Shown piece after piece: positions 1 through 8,582 of a stretch of 45,751 bases of DNA. The notes below the pieces were generated by a model. The model ran no database searches and was not told where the DNA came from. It saw only the letters and a program-made list of their open reading frames with translations. Where the stretch lies: assembly GCA_018060885.1 (NCBI GenBank), contig JAGOVF010000011.1, forward strand, positions 1 to 45,751, in the 5' to 3' direction. Both the position numbers and the translations under genes were made by a program. Source of the DNA: Oligoflexales bacterium. GTDB taxonomy: Bacteria > Bdellovibrionota_B > Oligoflexia > Oligoflexales > JAGOVF01. The first letter of the stretch is position 1; every line of letters begins with the position of its first letter.

Positions 1-35
1 CGCTAGCTATTAAGAGTATAAAATAGAAGTATAAA

Positions 36-1442
36 ATGACTGAATCAAATTTCGAGTTAGTAATTATAGGTGGCGGGCCTGGTGGGTATGTGTGTGCTAT
101 TAAAGCCGCGCAACTCGGCCTAAAAGTTGCTTGCATAGAAAATAGAGGCGCGTTAGGCGGAACTTGTTTGAATGTTGGATGCATTCCGAGCAAGGCCTTA
201 CTCGAGTCCAGCCATCTCTACCACCAAACAAAAAGCGACCTAGCTGATCATGGTGTAGTTGTAAAACAAGTCCAGCTTGATCTCTTAAAAATGCAAGAAC
301 GCCGACAAAGCGTCGTTTCATCCTTAACTAAGGGTATCGAAGGGCTATTTAAAAAAAATAAAGTGACCTACCTAAAAGGTACGGGTTCCTTTATTTCGAA
401 AAATCAAATCCGCGTAGTAGCTCAAGATGGTAGTGAACAAATTGTTAATTCCGAAAAAATTGTTATTGCGACTGGCAGCTCTCCCATTGAACTCGCGAGC
501 GCTAAATTCGATGGGAAGACAATAGTCAGCTCTACCGAAGCTTTAGAATTCGATAAAGTTCCATCCAAACTCGTTATTATAGGAGGGGGCGTTATCGGCT
601 TAGAGCTCGGCAGTGTTTGGAGTCGTCTTGGATCAGAAGTAATTGTAATCGAAGCTTTACCTCAGATATTAGCTGGTATGGATGGAGCCGTTCGCACTTT
701 GGCAGCAAGGCTTTTTGAAAAACAAGGAATGAAAATTCTTGCAAATACGATGTTAGAGAAAGTTGAATTGAAAAAAGGTGGCGGTGCAAAAGTTATATGC
801 AAAAAATCTGAAGAAAAGATTGAAATTGAATGCGAAAAAATTCTTGTTGCGGTCGGGCGGCGAGCCTTTACGGCAGGATTAAATTTAGAAACAGTGGGAA
901 TCAAAACCAATCAGCGCGGTCAAGTCGAGGTTGATGCTGATTTTGGTACGAGTGTTCCCGGCATTTATGCTATTGGGGATGTTATCCACGGCCCTATGTT
1001 GGCACACAAAGCCGAGGAGGAGGGAGCAACACTTGCAGAAAAATTGGCCGGTCAAAAAGCACATGTCAATTACCGCAGCATACCCAATGTCGTCTATACC
1101 CATCCAGAAATTGCATCGGTCGGCTTAAGTGAAGAGGCTTGTAAAGAACAGGGTTTGGCTATCAAAATGGGCAAATTCCCTTTCTCTGCAAATGGTCGGG
1201 CAAAAGCCGCAGCTCAAACAGAAGGATTTGTTAAGGTCATTGCAGATGCAAATTCTGACAAAATTTTAGGTATTCATATTATTGGACAAAACGCCTCAGA
1301 GTTAATTGCAGAAGCAGCCCTTGCTTTTGAGTATGAAGCAAGTGCAGAGGATTTAGCGAGAACCGTTCATGCTCATCCGACCTTAGCTGAAGCGATTAAA
1401 GAAGCAGCTATGGATGTAAGTAAACATGCGATCCATTTTTAA
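36..1442 (+). CDS. lpd: Dihydrolipoyl dehydrogenase (E3)
   Basis: This FAD flavoprotein reoxidises dihydrolipoamide on the E2 subunit of 2-oxoacid dehydrogenase complexes and passes electrons to NAD+. Directly visible are the N-terminal FAD dinucleotide fold (IIGGGPGGY, residues 10-18), the redox-active disulfide in GGTCLNVGCIPSK (C44 and C49), a second NAD-binding fold (IIGGGVIGLELG near residue 180), the FAD-contacting segment around YAIGDV, and the C-terminal dimerisation domain with the catalytic HAHPT segment. The 468-residue length is normal. The sucA gene lies 36 bp downstream on the same strand, so this copy probably serves the 2-oxoglutarate dehydrogenase complex, with sucB perhaps left of the window. 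No strong Shine-Dalgarno precedes the ATG, but the start fits the family N-terminus exactly. Confidence 0.96.
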   Translation: MTESNFELVIIGGGPGGYVCAIKAAQLGLKVACIENRGALGGTCLNVGCIPSKALLESSHLYHQTKSDLADHGVVVKQVQLDLLKMQERRQSVVSSLTKGIEGLFKKNKVTYLKGTGSFISKNQIRVVAQDGSEQIVNSEKIVIATGSSPIELASAKFDGKTIVSSTEALEFDKVPSKLVIIGGGVIGLELGSVWSRLGSEVIVIEALPQILAGMDGAVRTLAARLFEKQGMKILANTMLEKVELKKGGGAKVICKKSEEKIEIECEKILVAVGRRAFTAGLNLETVGIKTNQRGQVEVDADFGTSVPGIYAIGDVIHGPMLAHKAEEEGATLAEKLAGQKAHVNYRSIPNVVYTHPEIASVGLSEEACKEQGLAIKMGKFPFSANGRAKAAAQTEGFVKVIADANSDKILGIHIIGQNASELIAEAALAFEYEASAEDLARTVHAHPTLAEAIKEAAMDVSKHAIHF

Positions 1443-1478
1443 AAACTTTTTTGTTAACTGAAAAGGCGTGGTTTTTAG

Positions 1479-4328
1479 ATGAAAAAAGAAAAAGAAAATT
1501 TTTCTCTGGGCTCTACGAGTAACAATGAGCGATTCGCATTTGCCAACGGCGCAAATGCTGATTATATCGACAAGCTTTATAGCGAGTATTTAATCGACCG
1601 CAATTCAGTGGAACCAAGCTGGCAACAGTTTTTCTCTGGTTATGAATTTGCGCTCACCGATTTTAAGTCGAAAAAATCATCAAGCGGAGCTGGCGCAAAT
1701 ACCAACTCCAGCAAAAGCAATGATTCAGCAAAAGTAGAAGCGTTTATCAATGCCTATCGTCGATTGGGTCATCTATCAGCGCATATTAATCCTTTAGAAC
1801 CAAAGCCGGAGATTCGGGATTTTCTCACTCCAAGTGCATTGGACCTTGGCCATATAAATGATGAAGATCTATTTTTTCCTGCCAACTTTCCCGAAAACCG
1901 CGAGATGAAATTTTCGGAAATTTTCCAAATTTTGCGCGAGACTTATTGTGGAACCATAGGTGCTGAATTTAGGCAGATCAACAACATTGAAATTGTTAAA
2001 TGGTTCCAGCAAAAAATGGAAAAGTGCCGTAATAAGCCCGTCTTTGCGCCTTCCTATCGACAAAGAATTTTGAACAAATTAGCCCAAGCCGAAGGTTTTG
2101 AAAAATTTTTGCAAACTCGATATCTAGGACAAAAAAGATTTTCCATAGAGGGCTTAGAAGCACTTATTCCAATGTTAGATGTGCTTTGCGATGAAGCAAA
2201 GAGCTATGGGGCTGAAGAACTTAATATTGGTATGGCGCATCGTGGTCGCTTAAATGTATTAGCAAATATTATGGGCAAAAGTTGTGAGAAAATTTTACAA
2301 GAATTCGAAGATTCAGAGTCGGAAGCTTTTGATATAGATGGCGATGTTAAATATCACATGGGTTTTGCAAATAATTTCGAAACTTTTCGCAACGGCCATA
2401 TGCGGGTTTATCTTTCTCCTAATCCTAGCCATCTAGAAATGGTAAACCCAGTAGTTGAAGGATTTGCACACTGCCGACAGAGATTATTAAATGATAAAGA
2501 TCGTTCTTTGGTCGTTCCGATATTAATGCACGGCGATGCGGCATTTATCGGCCAAGGTATTACTGCGGAAACTTTAAATCTTTCCAAGTTAGATTGTTAT
2601 ACAACCGGCGGCACTATTCATATCATCACTAATAATCAATTGGGGTTTACGACTGATCCGAAAGATTCTCGTTCAACGGATTACTGCTCTGCTTTAGCGA
2701 AGATCATTTCAGCTCCAGTATTGCATGTTAACGCAGACGACCCAGAGGCGTGTGCTTGGACTGTGCAATTAGCCGTGGAATTTCGTCAAAAGTTCCATCG
2801 TGATATTGTCATCGATTTAGTTGGATATAGACGTCATGGTCATAATGAAACTGACGAGCCTGGATTTACGCAGCCTTTAATGTATAAAAAAATTGCGCAG
2901 CATCCGACTGTGTTCGCGCAATACAGCCAAAAGCTAATGGCTGAAAAGGTTGTCGATCAAAATGATATAGATCAATTGATACTATTTTACAAAGAACGTT
3001 TGCAAAAAGCTCAAGACAACATTCGCGATCCAAAGAATAAATACAAATTTGTTCCGAGTGTGCCTGCCGAGTTAGAGCATAGCTTGTTTTATCGAAAGGC
3101 GGAACGAAGCGAAATTGACCAAGCAGCAAAGACTGAAATCAGCTCGAAGAATTTAGCGTTGTTGGCAAAAAAATTAACGAGTTTACCAGGAAGCTTTACG
3201 CCGCATGCAAAGATCAAGCGTCTATTAGAACAGCGTTTAGAAATGCTCACGGGAGATGGACAAGTCGATTGGGGCTTTGCCGAGCTATTAGCCTTCGGCA
3301 GTTTAGCTTTAGAAGGTCATCATGTCAGACTTTCTGGGCAGGACTGTCAAAGGGGCACATTTAGCAGCCGGCATGCAGTGTTGATTGACAGTAAGACGAA
3401 CGAAAGTTTTGAAATATTAAATCAACTTGCTCCAGATCAGGCACATGTCAGCGTAATTAATAGCCCACTTTCCGAACTTGGGGTTCTTGGATTTGAATTC
3501 GGATATTCCGTAGCTGATTCTAAATCTTTGGTGATTTGGGAAGCGCAGTTTGGCGACTTTGCAAATGGCGCTCAGATTATCATCGACCAATTTTTAGTTG
3601 CATCTGAAGCAAAGTGGAAACAGGCTTGCGGCCTTGTCTTAATGTTGCCACATGGTTACGAAGGCATGGGTCCTGAGCACTCGAGCGCAAGGCCGGAAAG
3701 ATTTTTGCAACTTTGCGGAAATCTTAATATTCAAGTCGTCAATGCCACAACGCCAGCACAACACTTTCATGTGTTGCGACGTCAGCTCCATCGCAACTTT
3801 CGTAAGCCTTTAATATTAATGACTCCGAAAAGTCTTTTGCGGCGGGCGGAAGTAGTTTCCCCGGTCAAAGCATTTACAGGCGATTGTTTTCATGAAGTAC
3901 TTGAGGATGGTGCAAAAATCGACTCAAAAACTGTCACAGATGTTATTTTGTGTAGTGGTAAGATCTATTACGAATTGAAGGAAGCTCGAGAAAAAAATCC
4001 GGATGTTGCGCAGCGACCCATCATTCGAATGGAACAGCTTTATCCATTTCCTGCAGGTAAGATAAATGCCGTACTTGAAAAATACCCCAATTTAACAACT
4101 ATAAATTGGACCCAAGAAGAGCCCCAAAATATGGGTGCCTGGAACTATATTCGGCCACGTCTTGAAACGGTACTGAAGAAGCAGCAGAATATTACTTATA
4201 TAGGCCGAAAGAACTCTGGCACTACGGCTGAGGGATCGCATAAAGCACATGCCAAAGAGCAAAATCGCATAATACTGAGTGCGTTAGGGGTTGTTTGCAA
4301 TTTAAATAACGCAAATCATGGGGAATAG
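1479..4328 (+). CDS. sucA: 2-oxoglutarate dehydrogenase E1
   Basis: This thiamine-diphosphate enzyme decarboxylates 2-oxoglutarate in the TCA cycle and succinylates the lipoyl group of E2. The N-terminal E1o segment is present (YIDKLYSEYLIDRNSVEPSW, about residues 27-46), as are the family motif GMAHRGRLNVL, the ThDP/Mg region GDAAFIGQG followed by NNQLGFTT, and the C-terminal transketolase-like domains with HGYEGMGPEHSSARPERFLQ. At 949 residues it is full length. A low-complexity Ser/Gly/Asn linker near residues 60-85 follows the E2-binding N-terminus. It is probably co-transcribed with lpd. The stop codon sits inside the stem of an intrinsic terminator, so the transcript should end immediately after the gene. 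Confidence 0.97.
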   Translation: MKKEKENFSLGSTSNNERFAFANGANADYIDKLYSEYLIDRNSVEPSWQQFFSGYEFALTDFKSKKSSSGAGANTNSSKSNDSAKVEAFINAYRRLGHLSAHINPLEPKPEIRDFLTPSALDLGHINDEDLFFPANFPENREMKFSEIFQILRETYCGTIGAEFRQINNIEIVKWFQQKMEKCRNKPVFAPSYRQRILNKLAQAEGFEKFLQTRYLGQKRFSIEGLEALIPMLDVLCDEAKSYGAEELNIGMAHRGRLNVLANIMGKSCEKILQEFEDSESEAFDIDGDVKYHMGFANNFETFRNGHMRVYLSPNPSHLEMVNPVVEGFAHCRQRLLNDKDRSLVVPILMHGDAAFIGQGITAETLNLSKLDCYTTGGTIHIITNNQLGFTTDPKDSRSTDYCSALAKIISAPVLHVNADDPEACAWTVQLAVEFRQKFHRDIVIDLVGYRRHGHNETDEPGFTQPLMYKKIAQHPTVFAQYSQKLMAEKVVDQNDIDQLILFYKERLQKAQDNIRDPKNKYKFVPSVPAELEHSLFYRKAERSEIDQAAKTEISSKNLALLAKKLTSLPGSFTPHAKIKRLLEQRLEMLTGDGQVDWGFAELLAFGSLALEGHHVRLSGQDCQRGTFSSRHAVLIDSKTNESFEILNQLAPDQAHVSVINSPLSELGVLGFEFGYSVADSKSLVIWEAQFGDFANGAQIIIDQFLVASEAKWKQACGLVLMLPHGYEGMGPEHSSARPERFLQLCGNLNIQVVNATTPAQHFHVLRRQLHRNFRKPLILMTPKSLLRRAEVVSPVKAFTGDCFHEVLEDGAKIDSKTVTDVILCSGKIYYELKEAREKNPDVAQRPIIRMEQLYPFPAGKINAVLEKYPNLTTINWTQEEPQNMGAWNYIRPRLETVLKKQQNITYIGRKNSGTTAEGSHKAHAKEQNRIILSALGVVCNLNNANHGE

Positions 4329-4342
4329 ATTCCCATTTTTTA
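4318..4342 (+). terminator. Intrinsic terminator overlapping sucA stop
   Basis: An ATGGGGAA / TTCCCAT stem with one bulged G is followed by a T6 tract and more A/T. The sucA TAG codon lies in the loop side of the stem, so translation to the end would melt the hairpin until the ribosome leaves. Seen in sequence; strength is inferred. Confidence 0.7.
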
Positions 4343-4378
4343 TTAAAAGTTAAATTTTTGCTTGCCACTATAGCCGCC

Positions 4379-4400
4379 CTTGGCCTCTTTTCAGGCCAAG
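4379..4400. other. Perfect 8-bp hairpin in sucA 3' intergenic
   Basis: CTTGGCCT and AGGCCAAG form a perfect 8-bp inverted repeat around a CTTTTC loop. No T tract follows on the plus strand, so it is not a classical terminator for sucA. It lies about 65 bp upstream of the next gene and could be a 5' leader structure or an operator. Function is not known. Confidence 0.4.
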
Positions 4401-4463
4401 ATTAATTCTATGTGTTACCATATAAATTAAGCTTAAAAAATAATATCTAGGAGATTGCGAACA

Positions 4464-6170
4464 ATGAGATTGCCGCAGTTGATGCTGTTGGCCATTTTGG
4501 CCCTTACTTTTTCTTGTCGATCGGCTAAGCAGCAAAGTGAACAGACTTCAAATATTCTCACTGAAGACAAAGAGCTCAATTTAAATTCTGAAAAGCAGCT
4601 TTTGCAGCACATCAGTTCAAAAGCCGCAAGATATTTTGGTGTGATAAATTTACACGATCTTAAAATCAGTTTGCCGCTTGAAATGGCACTCATTCCCCGA
4701 AGTAGGAATGGAAAAGATATCCTTTATTTTTTACAAGCTAAAGCGCATTTCGCTAGCTATTCAAATAAAGAGTATTTTTTGGCTTTTGACAATTCAGTTT
4801 CTTTTGATACTAACAAAGGGACTTGGGAATTTTCGAAAGAAGATAAAGTTTCGGAAATACTATTTTTAAGTGGTGAAAGTCGTGAAGAACATATTGTTGG
4901 TAATTTAAGTTTTAGAGGCTCTAGTGAATATTCATATAGTGTCAAGTTATTAGATGAGGGAGATCCCTCTGCAGAATCTTATTTGAAACAAGCGATATAC
5001 CCAATAAGGCAGGCGATTACAGGAGTTTTTCAGGCTAATACATCATGTCAGGAACTTCCTAATAATTTAGTGCTTGAAGTCGTGCGTTTACCAACGCAAG
5101 AATCTTTAGCAGCAAAAGATGAATACGTCGCGTCTAATTTAAAAATATTTGGCGCATTTAATCGACATATTTCCTCCGCAGAATCTGATCAAAAATTAGA
5201 AGCAAACATTGGGTGCAAAGATGTCGACTGCAAGCAGCAAAAATTTTTTGATAGTCATTTAAATCTAAGCCGCCTAAGTTTTTTGGCGCACAATGGCATT
5301 GAATGCGAGTTGCTAGAAAATGATGTGGTTTGTGGCTCATGCCAATACAGCCGTATAGACAATTCCTCAAAAAATAGCGAAATATTATTGAGTCGGGATT
5401 TTGAGGGTCTGACAGAAAATGTTGGCCAAATAGCACCAAAAACCAAGCTGTTAGTTGGTGAATACTTCGGGCTTCTTCATCACGCTGGACTTAATCAATG
5501 GCAAATTGTTCGACTAAACATAACGAGCGAAACTAAAGAAGGTTTTGTAAATGGGGTCGTCAATTATTTCTTTGGTTTGCCCAGCGAGAATAAGTATCTA
5601 TTAGAGAAATTTCATGTCGTAAAAAATGAAAAAAATGAAACTTTATTGAACCAGGTTTTAGTTGGTGAGGAAGACTCTATCATAGAAATAAAACCAAATG
5701 GCGGTGAGCAACTCTTAATTGAATGGTTTAGTCGAACGCATGGCTATATAGGTCAAGCGCTATTGCAGCCTGGTCGACAGCTTAAGATTCCAAAAGAAAT
5801 TTCGCGGCCGCTTATAACTCTTTTTGATGGAAAATATAGAAACGAAGCCGCGGACTATACTGTCGAGTTGCAGCAGCCAGTTTCCGGACAAGCTCAGTAT
5901 CCCAATCTGCGAGGCGAGAGTGCGACTTTTTTGAATACAGGCACTGATAGCACTGTTCTAACAAAGCAAAACGCCGACTTTTCTCATTACGATATGTATA
6001 CTGGTGAGTTAGCCGCATATTTTAAAAGTCTTGGGTGGATCAAAGCACATATAAATTCTGACCAGCCAGCTAGAGTCTCCGCCTGGGTCGATCTTCCGCC
6101 AACTCATCAATTACATGGCACTTTTACGGCCTTAAATTTCAAACGGGTTGTAACTTCAATTAAACATTAA
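4464..6170 (+). CDS. Lipoprotein of unknown function (568 aa)
   Basis: I do not recognise this family. The chosen ATG gives a type II signal peptide: a short basic start (MR), a hydrophobic run, and lipobox TFSC with C18. An AGGAG at 4449-4453 lies 10 nt upstream of this ATG, whereas an in-frame TTG at 4455 would abut the Shine-Dalgarno, so the ATG is preferred. The mature part is mostly polar with several isolated cysteines in the middle third (for example around CELLENDVVCGSC), which could form periplasmic disulfides. No transmembrane segment follows the signal. It stands alone between the sucA terminator and a tRNA gene, and is likely an exported surface or periplasmic lipoprotein. Confidence 0.75.
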   Translation: MRLPQLMLLAILALTFSCRSAKQQSEQTSNILTEDKELNLNSEKQLLQHISSKAARYFGVINLHDLKISLPLEMALIPRSRNGKDILYFLQAKAHFASYSNKEYFLAFDNSVSFDTNKGTWEFSKEDKVSEILFLSGESREEHIVGNLSFRGSSEYSYSVKLLDEGDPSAESYLKQAIYPIRQAITGVFQANTSCQELPNNLVLEVVRLPTQESLAAKDEYVASNLKIFGAFNRHISSAESDQKLEANIGCKDVDCKQQKFFDSHLNLSRLSFLAHNGIECELLENDVVCGSCQYSRIDNSSKNSEILLSRDFEGLTENVGQIAPKTKLLVGEYFGLLHHAGLNQWQIVRLNITSETKEGFVNGVVNYFFGLPSENKYLLEKFHVVKNEKNETLLNQVLVGEEDSIIEIKPNGGEQLLIEWFSRTHGYIGQALLQPGRQLKIPKEISRPLITLFDGKYRNEAADYTVELQQPVSGQAQYPNLRGESATFLNTGTDSTVLTKQNADFSHYDMYTGELAAYFKSLGWIKAHINSDQPARVSAWVDLPPTHQLHGTFTALNFKRVVTSIKH

Positions 6171-6196
6171 TCAGCTTCTGAACCTGTTGACTTCTA

Positions 6197-6230
6197 TTGA
6201 CAAAATCGCTTTGAGCGTCTAGGTATTAAG
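6197..6230 (+). promoter_or_regulatory. Probable sigma-70 promoter of the tRNA gene
   Basis: A perfect TTGACA at 6197-6202 is followed 17 nt later by TAGGTATTAA (from 6220), a poor but plausible -10. This would start RNA near 6232, about 16 nt before the tRNA. The -35 is clear, the -10 is weak. Confidence 0.55.
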
Positions 6231-6247
6231 GCTCTTTATTACCATAT

Positions 6248-6324
6248 GGCGAGATAGCTCAGTTGGTTAGAGCGCAGGATTCATAACCCTGAGGTCCCGG
6301 GTTCAACTCTCGGTCTCGCCACCA
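6248..6324 (+). tRNA. tRNA-Met (CAT), elongator type
   Basis: A 77-nt cloverleaf can be folded by eye: acceptor GGCGAGA pairs with TCTCGCC, the D stem GCTC pairs with GAGC, the anticodon loop is TTCATAA (CAT), and the T arm is CCGGG-TTCAACT-CTCGG. The 3' CCA is encoded. The 1-72 position is a paired G-C, so it is not the initiator, which has a mismatch there. A CAT anticodon could also be tRNA-Ile2 if lysidine-modified. The overall sequence fits elongator Met better, but a covariance scan with isotype models would settle it. The last anticodon-stem pair is A·C, a small irregularity. Confidence 0.92.
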
Positions 6325-6356
6325 CTTTGATCAGTAAATTTAAAATTCTATACTGC

Positions 6357-6375
6357 GCCCCCAGGGATGTGGGGC
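6357..6375. terminator. Possible weak terminator hairpin
   Basis: GCCCC and GGGGC form a 5-bp GC-only stem between the tRNA and the convergent minus-strand gene that ends at 6385. There is no T tract on either side, so termination is only a guess from position. Confidence 0.3.
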
Positions 6376-6384
6376 CTCAAGTGT

Positions 6385-7173
6385 CTACCACATACAAGAG
6401 TAATCAAAATTAAGTTCGTTAATATTATGTTGTTGAAAAGTGCTGAAGTCAGAAAGTATGTAATCATTTTTGATTGCTATTAATAGATCTGTGGTTGCTT
6501 TACTATGAAGAAAGATACTAAATAAACCAGAACTATCAAATTCAACTTTTTGCCTTTTAATACCGGTTGATGATATATAAATTTGATCATACTTTCCTGA
6601 GACATGGCTATTAGTCGATATATTTATTACACAGGGGACTAGATTTCCCTGAACTTTAAGTTTAATGGCACTCACTTTGATTCTGCCAAATTTTATTGAT
6701 TTTTTATCATCTGATTGAAGGGATAAATTAATATATGGAAAATCAGTTAATTTTTTAAAGTCGCATGAAAGTTGATTAATATTAGTTTCTGAGCTTCCCA
6801 TACGAAGAGAGCTGGTGCCCTTTGAATCAATATAGGCTGCAGCTTTTCCTAAAATATTTCCATTAACTATTTCTTCTGCATAAATGTTATTGCCTATCAA
6901 CTCAATTTTAAAATGGTGGTAATTTTCCTGATTTGCGATGTAAATACTTTCTGAATTGATCGATGGTATAGTAAAAAACTCGTAGCGACTTTGCTCTAAA
7001 GCGTCGCCATTTGACTTGGTGAGTAATTCACATTGGGTTACCACTATGTCGCTATGCACGGATATTTCGGAGCTTCTTTCTGGGTAGTCTTCAATGCCTT
7101 GGGCTAAAGAGTGTGGCAATAAAACTGTTAAAGAGAATAAAGTACTTTTGAGCAATGGTAAAAATTGTTTCAT
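6385..7173 (-). CDS. Exported protein of unknown function
   Basis: Family not recognised. The product (262 aa) starts with a Sec signal peptide, MKQFLPLLKS then a hydrophobic stretch, with likely signal peptidase I cleavage after SLAQ. Two in-frame starts exist. The upstream TTG (7180-7182) is directly abutted by the AAGGAG Shine-Dalgarno, whereas the ATG at 7173 has it 9 nt away, so the ATG is taken. The mature chain is beta-rich in appearance with few charged clusters and a few cysteines (TQCELLTK, LSCDFKK, VPCVIN, DYSCMW), compatible with a periplasmic disulfide-bonded protein. It is divergent from the LysR gene and could be a target of it, but nothing proves that. Confidence 0.7.
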   Translation of the reverse strand: MKQFLPLLKSTLFSLTVLLPHSLAQGIEDYPERSSEISVHSDIVVTQCELLTKSNGDALEQSRYEFFTIPSINSESIYIANQENYHHFKIELIGNNIYAEEIVNGNILGKAAAYIDSKGTSSLRMGSSETNINQLSCDFKKLTDFPYINLSLQSDDKKSIKFGRIKVSAIKLKVQGNLVPCVINISTNSHVSGKYDQIYISSTGIKRQKVEFDSSGLFSIFLHSKATTDLLIAIKNDYILSDFSTFQQHNINELNFDYSCMW

Positions 7174-7282
7174 AACAATCAACTCCTTAATGAAGATAAT
7201 TTGATATTTAATTGTTGCAGTACTAAATTAAGTTTATTTTCAATTGAATAATATCGAAATATTTTCCATAATTTGTTCTATT

Positions 7283-8146
7283 ATGGAAACAGATAAACTC
7301 AAACATTTTTGCACAATTGCCGATTGTGGTAGCTTATCGCAAGCTGCGCTAATATTAGGTGTGAGTCATAGCACATTATCTAAATCGATAAATAAGCTAC
7401 AACAAGAACTCGGTTTTAAAGTTTTTCGTGCTCAGGGTCGCGGCTTAGAAATAACAGAACAAGGGCTGGCTATATATTCAAAAGCGGCTAGTATTGTATC
7501 AGCAACAGCCGATCTTAAGGTAGTACCTTGTACCATTCAAAAGCCCCTAAAGATATTTATGCCGGAGCTGCTAGCACAGTATTTTGCGGCACCAATTTTA
7601 CAAGTCATCAAGCAACCTCTTTCTCTCCTCAGTCAAAAACAAATGGCTTCGGGTACGGAAATCGAAGAACAGAACTTCGATTTTGGTTTCGCATTTTCAA
7701 TGGGAATTTCACCTATAAAAGCATTCGAATTTTTGAAGATTGGCCGTGTGGAATTTAATGTCTTTGGTTTGTCAAAGACGATGGAAGCTTTATTAAACAA
7801 TGAACGATTTGTTGCGCCTCTTGGTAAAATTTATAGCAGTTTAGGTGACTATATTTATCCCGATGCCTGGCCTAATCACCTCCAGCGAAATATCTTTTGC
7901 CATGCTGCAAGTTTTAAGGTTGCAATGGAAGTGGCAAAAGCGGGGCATGCGCTGATTTACGCTCCAGATTTTGCCATTCAAATCGAAAATAAATCGGGGT
8001 TTGACGGAAAGCTACTGCAAGTTGCGAAATTTAACAAAGCTAGAAAATACGAAACTCTTTTCCTGCTGAAAAAAAAATCTGAAGAAGAAACTGCAATAAT
8101 GAAAAAAGTATCTTCGTTGATTAGAAAGTATCTAAAATCTATTTAA
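7283..8146 (+). CDS. LysR-family transcriptional regulator
   Basis: The N-terminus is a typical LTTR winged helix-turn-helix: METDKLKHFCTIADCGSLSQAA, then the recognition helix VSHSTLSKSINKLQQELG, then VFRAQGRGLEITEQG (residues 1-70). The rest is a short effector-binding domain of about 210 residues with divergent sequence. An upstream in-frame TTG would add 13 residues, but the ATG at 7283 places the first HTH helix where it normally is. Neither start has an obvious Shine-Dalgarno. It is divergent from the exported protein to the left (110 bp between start codons) and 19 bp upstream of a Rid-family gene, so either could be regulated. The inducer is unknown. Confidence 0.88.
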   Translation: METDKLKHFCTIADCGSLSQAALILGVSHSTLSKSINKLQQELGFKVFRAQGRGLEITEQGLAIYSKAASIVSATADLKVVPCTIQKPLKIFMPELLAQYFAAPILQVIKQPLSLLSQKQMASGTEIEEQNFDFGFAFSMGISPIKAFEFLKIGRVEFNVFGLSKTMEALLNNERFVAPLGKIYSSLGDYIYPDAWPNHLQRNIFCHAASFKVAMEVAKAGHALIYAPDFAIQIENKSGFDGKLLQVAKFNKARKYETLFLLKKKSEEETAIMKKVSSLIRKYLKSI

Positions 8147-8165
8147 CAGGTAGTTAATTTTTATA

Positions 8166-8573
8166 ATGAATTCGGGAGCAGTTATCTTGACTGAGCGCAA
8201 GCGAGTTTACTCCGGTGCACCTTGGGAAAATATTGTGGGATATTGCCGTGCGATAAAAGTTGGAAATCAAATATTTGTTTCTGGCACAACTTCTATAGGA
8301 GAAGATGGAAAAATATTTGCTCCGAATGATCCATATAGACAAGCTAAACGTTGCTTCGAAATTGCCTTAAAGTCCTTGTCTGATCTAGATTGTCCTATAT
8401 CAAACATTGTTCGCACGCGTATGTTTGTTACAGAAATTAAACTCTGGGAAGAGTTTGGCAGAGCGCATCAGGAGTTTTTCTGGGAGCATCCACCTGCAAC
8501 TTCGATGATTGAGGTTAAGGGCTTGATTGATCCAGCACTGCTCATCGAAGTTGAAGTTGAAGCAATTCTTTAA
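8166..8573 (+). CDS. Rid (YjgF/YER057c/UK114) family protein
   Basis: The fold is recognisable from YCRAIKVGNQIFVSGTTSIGEDG (from about residue 26), then AKRCFEIALKSLSDL, IVRTRMFVTEIKLWEEFGRAHQEFF and the C-terminal IEVEVEAIL strand. Canonical RidA hydrolyses reactive enamine/imine intermediates using an arginine in an ARSCV-like segment. Here that position reads PATSMIEV, with no arginine, as in Rid subgroups not shown to have deaminase activity. An alternative TTG start at 8187 has GGGAG 8 nt upstream and would give 128 residues, closer to the family N-terminus. The ATG at 8166 has a weaker AGGT upstream. It is probably co-transcribed with the LysR gene. Confidence 0.85.
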   Translation: MNSGAVILTERKRVYSGAPWENIVGYCRAIKVGNQIFVSGTTSIGEDGKIFAPNDPYRQAKRCFEIALKSLSDLDCPISNIVRTRMFVTEIKLWEEFGRAHQEFFWEHPPATSMIEVKGLIDPALLIEVEVEAIL

Positions 8574-8582
8574 ATGTTTCGA

